Assembly: GCA_937905855.1 (NCBI GenBank)
Contig: CALCWU010000036.1
Coordinates: 1-17,409, forward strand
DNA from: an uncultured Mollicutes bacterium
GTDB lineage: Bacteria > Bacillota_I > Bacilli_A > Acholeplasmatales > Anaeroplasmataceae
DNA: 17,409 nucleotides
Reading direction: 5' to 3'
Both the position numbers and the translations under genes were made by a program. Every line of letters starts with the position of its first letter. The stretch's first letter is position 1. Below, in pieces: positions 12,823 to 17,409 of this stretch. The notes beneath the pieces are model-generated. The model saw only the letters and a list, made by a program, of their open reading frames with translations, was not told the DNA's origin and searched no databases.

Positions 12823-14220
12823 ATGAAAAAAACTAAAGTAGTTTGTACAATTGGTCCTGCTTCAGAGCAAAAAGATTGCCTTGAAAAATTAATCGGAACT
12901 GCAGGAATGAATGTAATGCGTATGAATTTCTCTCATGGTGATTATGAAGAGCAAGGATTCCGTATTAAGAATGTTAAAGAATTAAATGCAGAGCATGGTT
13001 GGAATACTGGTCTTGCTCTTGATACAAAGGGTCCTGAAATCAGAACAGGTCTTTTAAAGGAAGATTATGCTGGTGTAATGGTTAAGGCTGGCGATAAGGT
13101 AGTTTTAACTATGGATTATTCATTTGTTGGTGGAAAGCAAGATGATGGTTCTGTTAAGGTAGCTATTTCATATGCTGGACTATATGATGATATTTCTGTT
13201 GGTGGTAAGATTTTATTTGAGGATGGCTTATTCCAATTAGTTGTTAAGGAAAAGGGTCCAAATCGTGAATTAATTTGTGAATCATTATCAAATAGAAAGT
13301 TAAAACCAAAGAGAAATTGTAATGTACCAGGTGTAATTTTAAATATGCCTTATATTTCACCAAAGGATAAGGCTGATATTGAATTCGCTTGTGATCAAGA
13401 CTTAGATTTCATTTTTGCATCATTTGTTCGTCGTGCAGATGATTTAAAGCAAATTCGAGATATTTTAGCTGCAAAGGGAAATACTCATATTAAGGTTATT
13501 TCTAAGATTGAAAACCAAGAGGGTGTTTCTAATATGCCTGAAATCATTGAATTATCTGATGGTGTAATGGTTGCTCGTGGTGACTTAGGTGTTGACGTTG
13601 ATGCTTGGGATTTACCAGAAATTCAAAAAGAAATGATTTATCTTGCTCAATCTCAAGGTAAGATTGTTATTACTGCAACTCAAATGTTAGATTCAATGCA
13701 ACAAAATCCACGTCCTACACGTGCTGAGGTTTCAGATGTTCATAATGCTGTACTTGATGGTACAAGTGCAACAATGCTTTCTGGAGAATCTGCTCAAGGA
13801 GATTATCCATTTGAGGCTGTTTCATATATGTCTAAGATTGATGAGAAGGCTGAAGAATCATTAGATCATGAATTAATGATTAATAATGTTTTAAATGGTA
13901 ATAAGGAATTAGGCTCTGATGATGCTGTTGGTTTAGCTGCAGCTACTTTAGCAATGAATTTTGATATTGATGCAATCGTTGCTGAGGGTGATGTTGATTT
14001 AGCTTTAGCTATCAGTGAATATCGTCCTGCTGCTGATGTATTCTATGCTTGTGCTTGTAGCAAGTGTGCTCGTACATTATCAGTTGTATGGGGTATTCAA
14101 CCAGTTGTTGGTAAATATGAGGATGCATTAAAAGCTGCTAAAGAAGCTTTAGGTCTTGAAGCTGGTGCTCATATTTTAAAGGTTAACGCAAATGGCGTAA
14201 CTTTAGTTGATGTTGAGTAA
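12823..14220 (+). CDS. pyk: Pyruvate kinase
   Basis: Transfers phosphate from PEP to ADP (last glycolytic step, K+ and Mg2+ dependent). The 465-residue form lacks the extra C-terminal PEP-utilising-like domain of Bacillus pyruvate kinase. Landmarks: KKTKVVCTIGPAS, MNFSHG, DTKGPEIRTG, the catalytic-lysine region VISKIENQEG, VARGDLGVDV, TATQMLDSM, RAEVSDVHNAVLDGTSATMLSGESAQG. In the C-domain the place where allosteric enzymes have a Ser/Thr-rich phosphate loop reads AEGDVDLA (387-394), so fructose-bisphosphate control may be weak or absent. It is 16 nt after pfkA, with AAGGAG (12810-12815) 7 nt before the ATG, and ends at a strong terminator. Confidence 0.97.
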   Translation: MKKTKVVCTIGPASEQKDCLEKLIGTAGMNVMRMNFSHGDYEEQGFRIKNVKELNAEHGWNTGLALDTKGPEIRTGLLKEDYAGVMVKAGDKVVLTMDYSFVGGKQDDGSVKVAISYAGLYDDISVGGKILFEDGLFQLVVKEKGPNRELICESLSNRKLKPKRNCNVPGVILNMPYISPKDKADIEFACDQDLDFIFASFVRRADDLKQIRDILAAKGNTHIKVISKIENQEGVSNMPEIIELSDGVMVARGDLGVDVDAWDLPEIQKEMIYLAQSQGKIVITATQMLDSMQQNPRPTRAEVSDVHNAVLDGTSATMLSGESAQGDYPFEAVSYMSKIDEKAEESLDHELMINNVLNGNKELGSDDAVGLAAATLAMNFDIDAIVAEGDVDLALAISEYRPAADVFYACACSKCARTLSVVWGIQPVVGKYEDALKAAKEALGLEAGAHILKVNANGVTLVDVE

Positions 14221-14241
14221 TTTATAAAATTTAAGTATTAG

Positions 14242-14276
14242 ATGACTATTAGAATTAATTCTAATGGTCATTTTTT
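14242..14276 (+). terminator. Terminator of the pfkA-pyk operon
   Basis: A 15-bp stem is formed by ATGACTATTAGAATT (14242-14256) and AATTCTAATGGTCAT (14257-14271), perfect but for one G-U pair. A T run (14271-14276) follows. It begins 21 nt after the pyk stop. Confidence 0.92.
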
Positions 14277-14287
14277 ATTTTTCGAAT

Positions 14288-14308
14288 AAAAAAAAGGCTT
14301 TTTAGCCT
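14288..14308 (-). terminator. Terminator of the MarR gene
   Basis: Read on the minus strand: stem AGGCT/AGCCT (14308-14304 with 14299-14295) and a 4-A loop, followed by a run of T (14295-14288). It lies directly past the MarR stop codon. Confidence 0.83.
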
Positions 14309-14316
14309 CATTTAAA

Positions 14317-14757
14317 TTAAGAAATTTTTGAAAATATTTCATTTACTTTTTTTAATGCAATAATACATTCATCTATATCAGGAGAAGAAAGAAGGGAAAA
14401 TTTATTTTCTATATTAGCAATTAATTCTTTTTTTATGGAATTTAATAGCTTTAAACCAGTCTCAGTAAGTTCGCTTTGAAGCATACGATGATTATCTTTA
14501 TTGATTTTTCTTGTAATTAGTCCTTTAGCTTCTAATGAATTACTAAGTCTTGATAGCTGCTGAGGCGATATACCATGTTTAGAAGAAATCTCTTGCATTG
14601 ATGATGGACATTTATCTAATGAGGCAATATAAAAATATTCCTGCTTGGATACATTATATTTAGTGAATACATAATTGCATTCATTTAAAAATTGAAATTG
14701 TCTTGGCATAAGCTTTGCAGATTCCTTCAATAATTCTTTTATTTTTTGTTCACTCAT
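14317..14757 (-). CDS. MarR-family transcriptional regulator
   Basis: A 146-residue winged-helix regulator. The N-terminal helix is followed by an HTH (SSMQEISSKHGISPQQLSRLSNSLEAKGLI) and the wing TRKINKDNHRMLQSELTETGLKLL, a typical MarR layout. I chose ATG 14757 (MSEQKIKELL) with GGTGAT 6-7 nt upstream; the upstream TTG 14769 overlaps that site. It is divergent from a two-gene ABC exporter. Two TTAACnnnnGTTAA palindromes lie between the two promoters. I infer that it represses the exporter, and perhaps itself, until a drug or lipid ligand binds. The ligand is unknown. Confidence 0.92.
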   Translation of the reverse strand: MSEQKIKELLKESAKLMPRQFQFLNECNYVFTKYNVSKQEYFYIASLDKCPSSMQEISSKHGISPQQLSRLSNSLEAKGLITRKINKDNHRMLQSELTETGLKLLNSIKKELIANIENKFSLLSSPDIDECIIALKKVNEIFSKIS

Positions 14758-14774
14758 TTTAATCACCAATTTTA

Positions 14775-14802
14775 ATTATACTTAATAATTTTTTAAAATC
14801 AA
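14775..14802 (-). promoter_or_regulatory. Promoter of the MarR gene
   Basis: Minus-strand -10 TATAAT (14780-14775) and -35 TTGATT (14802-14797) with a 16-bp spacer. The operator palindrome at 14810-14823 begins just upstream of this -35. Confidence 0.62.
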
Positions 14803-14809
14803 TATATAT

Positions 14810-14823
14810 TTAACAGAAGTTAA
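14810..14823. promoter_or_regulatory. Operator-like palindrome 1
   Basis: TTAACAGAAGTTAA: perfect TTAAC/GTTAA arms with a 4-nt core. It has the same half-sites as palindrome 2, with centres 17 bp apart. Located between the MarR and ABC promoters, it is probably a binding site of the MarR protein. Confidence 0.62.
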
Positions 14824-14824
14824 T

Positions 14825-14842
14825 ATTTAACATATGTTAAAT
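14825..14842. promoter_or_regulatory. Operator-like palindrome 2
   Basis: ATTTAACATATGTTAAAT is a perfect 18-bp palindrome holding the TTAACnnnnGTTAA core (14827-14840). It ends 3 bp before the -35 of the ABC promoter, where a bound repressor dimer would interfere with polymerase. Confidence 0.68.
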
Positions 14843-14845
14843 GTG

Positions 14846-14874
14846 TTGACAATAGCTATAAATAAGTTTATAAT
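14846..14874 (+). promoter_or_regulatory. Full-consensus promoter of the ABC exporter operon
   Basis: A perfect TTGACA (14846-14851), a 17-bp spacer and a perfect TATAAT (14869-14874). The -10 box is flanked by inverted arms AATAAGT (14861-14867) and ACTTATT (14875-14881), a second palindrome that could be another operator or chance. Predicted +1 is near 14881. Confidence 0.85.
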
Positions 14875-14881
14875 ACTTATT
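14861..14881. repeat. Palindrome centred on the -10 box
   Basis: Perfect 7-bp inverted arms AATAAGT and ACTTATT enclose the 7-nt TTATAAT that contains the ABC operon -10 box. It differs in half-site from the TTAAC operators. Confidence 0.5.
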
Positions 14882-14927
14882 GCATATAATATAGATATGT
14901 AATAATTGATAAAAAAGGATGGTACTA

Positions 14928-16715
14928 ATGTTAAAATTATTAAAGAATTTTCGCTGGTATTATTGGCTTTTTTGTATTTTAATAATTGGCTTTGTTTATT
15001 TACAGGTTGCTGCTGATTTAAAAATGCCTGATTATCTTACAAAAATTCTAAATAATGCCGGATTAATTTCTAAGATGCGTGAATATGGTGTTACTGTTCC
15101 GGCTGATTTGCTTTCGGATACTAAAAGTGAAATATATACGAGTGGTTTAAAAATGCTACTTTGTAGTGGTATTTCGGTTGTTTCTACAGTAATTGTTAGC
15201 TTCTTAGCTGCAAAGATTGCTGCTGGATTTTCTCATGATTTAAGAGATAAGGTTTATGATAAGGTTCAAAATTTTTCATTAAATGAAATTGATTCCTTTT
15301 CAACATCAAGCTTAATAACTAGATCAACAAATGATATTACCCAAATTCAAATGGTTGTTGTAATGGTTTTGCGTATTGCTGTTTCAGCTCCTATTATGGC
15401 TATAAAGGGTATAATACAGGCTTCTAAGCAAGCTTCATCATCTAACCTTAATTCAATAGTTATAATATCAGTTATTGCTCTTGTTTTACTTGTGCTTTTA
15501 ATTTTTATTTTTGTAATGCCTAAATTTAAGCAAATTCAAGGCTTGACTGATAAATTAAACCTTGTTACAAGAGAAAATTTGACAGGAATTAGAGTTGTAA
15601 GAGCTAATAATGCTCAAGGCTATGAAGAAGAAAAATTCGCTAAGGTCAATAATGATGTTACAAAGATGAATGTTTTTGTAAATAGAATGATGTCTTTATT
15701 AAATCCAGGAATGATGATTATTATGAATGGTACATCATTATGTATTTTGTGGGTTGGTGCCTATGCAATAAACAATAACGTTTTAAATATTGGTGATGTT
15801 TTTGGCTTTCAGCAGTATGCAATGATTATTTGTATGGCTTTTATGCAGCTTATAATGATTTTTGTTATGGTTCCTCGTGGAATGGTTTCAGCTAAAAGAA
15901 TAAACGAAGTTTTAGAATCAAAGAATTTAATTGAAGAACCAGAACATTCAACAGCCCCAAAAGAAAAGGGCTCAATTGAATTTAAAAATGTTAGCTTTAT
16001 GTATCCAGGCTCAAATGAACCTGTTTTGTCAAACATTAGTTTTAAAATAAATGATGGAGAAACATTAGCGATTATTGGTTCAACAGGCTCTGGAAAAAGC
16101 ACTATTCTAAATTTAATTAATCGTTTTTATGATGCAACAAGTGGAAGTGTTCTTATTGATGGCATTGATGTTAAAGAATATAAAGAAAAGGATTTAGAGG
16201 CAAAGCTTGGACTTGTACCTCAAAAATCTAATTTATTTAGAGGAACTATTAAATCTAATTTAGAATATGGTAAGGAAAATCCAACTGATGAGGAAATAAC
16301 AAATGCTTTGACTATTGCTCAAGCTTATGATTTTGTTTCAAATCTTGATTTAAAGGAAAATTCAATAGTTGCTCAAGGTGGTACAAATTTCTCTGGTGGT
16401 CAAAAGCAAAGATTATGTATTGCTAGAGCAATAATTAAAAATCCAGAAATTTTCTTGTTTGATGACTCATTTAGTGCTCTTGATTTAAAGACAGATCAGG
16501 CTTTAAGGCTTGCTTTGAAGAATATTCCAAATCATGCAACTAGTGTAATTGTTGCCCAAAGAATTGGAACAATTATTAATGCTGATAAGATTATTGTTTT
16601 AGATAAGGGCGAGGTTGTAGGTATTGGAACTCATAAGGAATTACTTGAAAAATGTAGTGTTTATCAAGAAATAGCTTATTCTCAATTGTCAAAGGAGGAA
16701 TTAGAAAATGCATAG
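14928..16715 (+). CDS. Heterodimeric ABC exporter, subunit with degenerate ATP site
   Basis: A 595-residue half-transporter: an N-terminal six-helix exporter domain (about 1-320) and a C-terminal ATPase domain. Walker A GSTGSGKST (384-392), the Q-loop region LGLVPQKSNLF, signature FSGGQKQR (from 488), Walker B LFDDSFSALD and switch region VAQRIGT. After Walker B Asp512 the expected catalytic Glu is Asp513, and the switch His is Gln544. Both changes mark the degenerate-site subunit of heterodimeric multidrug exporters (BmrC, TM287). I chose ATG 14928 with AAAGGATGG upstream; ATG 14919 lies in that site. Its last 8 bases overlap the next gene. Probable efflux of drugs or lipids, controlled by the divergent MarR protein. 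Confidence 0.94.
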   Translation: MLKLLKNFRWYYWLFCILIIGFVYLQVAADLKMPDYLTKILNNAGLISKMREYGVTVPADLLSDTKSEIYTSGLKMLLCSGISVVSTVIVSFLAAKIAAGFSHDLRDKVYDKVQNFSLNEIDSFSTSSLITRSTNDITQIQMVVVMVLRIAVSAPIMAIKGIIQASKQASSSNLNSIVIISVIALVLLVLLIFIFVMPKFKQIQGLTDKLNLVTRENLTGIRVVRANNAQGYEEEKFAKVNNDVTKMNVFVNRMMSLLNPGMMIIMNGTSLCILWVGAYAINNNVLNIGDVFGFQQYAMIICMAFMQLIMIFVMVPRGMVSAKRINEVLESKNLIEEPEHSTAPKEKGSIEFKNVSFMYPGSNEPVLSNISFKINDGETLAIIGSTGSGKSTILNLINRFYDATSGSVLIDGIDVKEYKEKDLEAKLGLVPQKSNLFRGTIKSNLEYGKENPTDEEITNALTIAQAYDFVSNLDLKENSIVAQGGTNFSGGQKQRLCIARAIIKNPEIFLFDDSFSALDLKTDQALRLALKNIPNHATSVIVAQRIGTIINADKIIVLDKGEVVGIGTHKELLEKCSVYQEIAYSQLSKEELENA

Positions 16716-17409
16716 TAGAAATATGAATAATGCCCCTAAGGCAAAAAATATGAAACAAAGCTTTAAAAATTTAATTCCTTATATTAAACCTTATTTCCCA
16801 ATTGTTATTATCGCAATTTTACTTAGTGTTGTTGCTTCTGTATGTTCAATTATGGGACCTAAAATTTTAGGTGAAATTACTAAGGAATGCTATCAGGCTC
16901 AAATAAATTTTGAGCGAATTAGAAAAATTGGAATTTCTTTAATATTTATATATTGTGGCTCGGCAATTTCTAGCTATACCTGTGGTTTTTTAATGACAGG
17001 TGTAACTCAAAAAATATGTAATAAAATGCGTGAGGCTATATCTATAAAAATTAATAAAATTCCTCTACGTTATTTTGATAATACCTCATATGGTGATGTT
17101 TTAAGTAGAGTAACCAATGATGTTGATACAGTTGGTCAAAATTTAAACCAAAGTGCTACCCAAATGATTTCTTCAATTACAACATTTGTTGGTGTATTTA
17201 TTATGATGCTAACATTATCACCAATGATGACCCTAATACCTTTAGTATCTATTCCTTTATCTATGATATTTATGATGCTAATAGTTAAATTTAGCCAAAA
17301 ATTCTTTAGAAATCAACAAAAATCTCTTGGTAAGATTAATGGTCAAATTGAAGAAGATTATTCTGGACTTGTAATAATTAAAGCTTTTAATCATCAAGAA
17401 GCTAGTAAA
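16708..17409 (+). CDS. Heterodimeric ABC exporter, partner subunit, 5' part
   Basis: An open frame runs from the ATG at 16708 to the window end (234 codons, truncated), overlapping the previous gene by 8 bases and preceded by AAAGGAGGA (16691-16699). It shows a basic N-terminal tail (MHSRNMNNAPKAKNMKQSF), then exporter transmembrane helices (PYFPIVIIAILLSVVASVCSIMGPKILGEI...) and the coupling-helix region IPLRYFDNTSYGDVLSRVTNDVDTVGQNL, typical of the ABCB-type transmembrane domain. The ATPase part lies beyond the window. By family rule this should be the subunit with the catalytic Glu and His, which cannot be checked here. Confidence 0.93.
   Translation, partial: MHSRNMNNAPKAKNMKQSFKNLIPYIKPYFPIVIIAILLSVVASVCSIMGPKILGEITKECYQAQINFERIRKIGISLIFIYCGSAISSYTCGFLMTGVTQKICNKMREAISIKINKIPLRYFDNTSYGDVLSRVTNDVDTVGQNLNQSATQMISSITTFVGVFIMMLTLSPMMTLIPLVSIPLSMIFMMLIVKFSQKFFRNQQKSLGKINGQIEEDYSGLVIIKAFNHQEASK

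Noticed and set aside
15809..16102. 97-codon minus-strand frame inside the ABC gene
   Set aside because: Antisense to conserved transporter motifs, including Walker A.
1..17409. tRNA/rRNA genes, CRISPR array, insertion sequences or prophage
   Set aside because: No repeat-spacer pattern, transposase, integrase or cloverleaf sequence was recognised; all sizeable gaps are explained by regulatory sites and terminators.

Overview
The window is AT-rich, densely packed bacterial DNA. UGA is used as a stop and Trp is UGG, so the standard bacterial code applies. Shine-Dalgarno sites are GAGGTG/AAGGAG-like, sigma-A-like promoters are easy to see, and there is a Spo0A box, CcpA cre-like sites, a spoIIA/spoVA sporulation operon, an FMN riboswitch with an ECF riboflavin S component, and clostridia/bacilli-type glycolytic enzymes. 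This points to a low-GC spore-forming (or formerly spore-forming) member of the Bacillota, perhaps near Erysipelotrichia or clostridia. I cannot name a species from the sequence alone.

Layout. 1-2516: the 3' part of tgt (tRNA queuosine insertion) ends in a bidirectional terminator. It faces a minus-strand gene for a zinc-phospholipase-C-like protein with eroded metal ligands, which is divergent from a prenyltransferase-like alpha/alpha-toroid protein. 2553-6299: lower glycolysis, gpmI then eno, with an FMN riboswitch and ribU between them. 6416-7571: yqeY followed 1 nt later by an unusual gene joining a HEPN-like helical domain (RNxxxH motif) to a CBS pair. 7666-10330: a Spo0A box and promoter, then spoIIAA-spoIIAB-spoVAC-spoVAD-spoVAE in one tight operon; sigF, the usual third gene of spoIIA, is absent. 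10383-14220: a PPi-type phosphofructokinase on the minus strand, divergent from an ATP-type pfkA-pyk operon. 14317-17409: a MarR regulator divergent from a two-subunit heterodimeric ABC exporter, the second subunit cut by the window end. The MarR/ABC gap holds two TTAACnnnnGTTAA operator-like palindromes between the two promoters.

How it fits together. Four payoff/lower glycolytic steps (PFK, phosphoglycerate mutase, enolase, pyruvate kinase) lie within 12 kb, and eno and pfkA-pyk both carry a cre-like site upstream of the promoter in a position expected for CcpA activation. The two PFKs have the residues that separate ATP from PPi use, so the cell probably has both an irreversible and a reversible fructose-6-phosphate/fructose-1,6-bisphosphate step. 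The sporulation operon carries the anti-sigma switch (SpoIIAA/SpoIIAB) and the minimal dipicolinate channel set (SpoVAC/AD/AE), but not the sigma factor that the switch controls.

The most notable points are the missing sigF, the HEPN-CBS fusion, the helically phased cre sites on eno and pfkA, the paired ATP/PPi PFKs, and the dual operators of the MarR/ABC locus. No tRNA, rRNA, CRISPR array, insertion sequence or prophage was recognised, and no gene-free stretch exceeds 300 bases.
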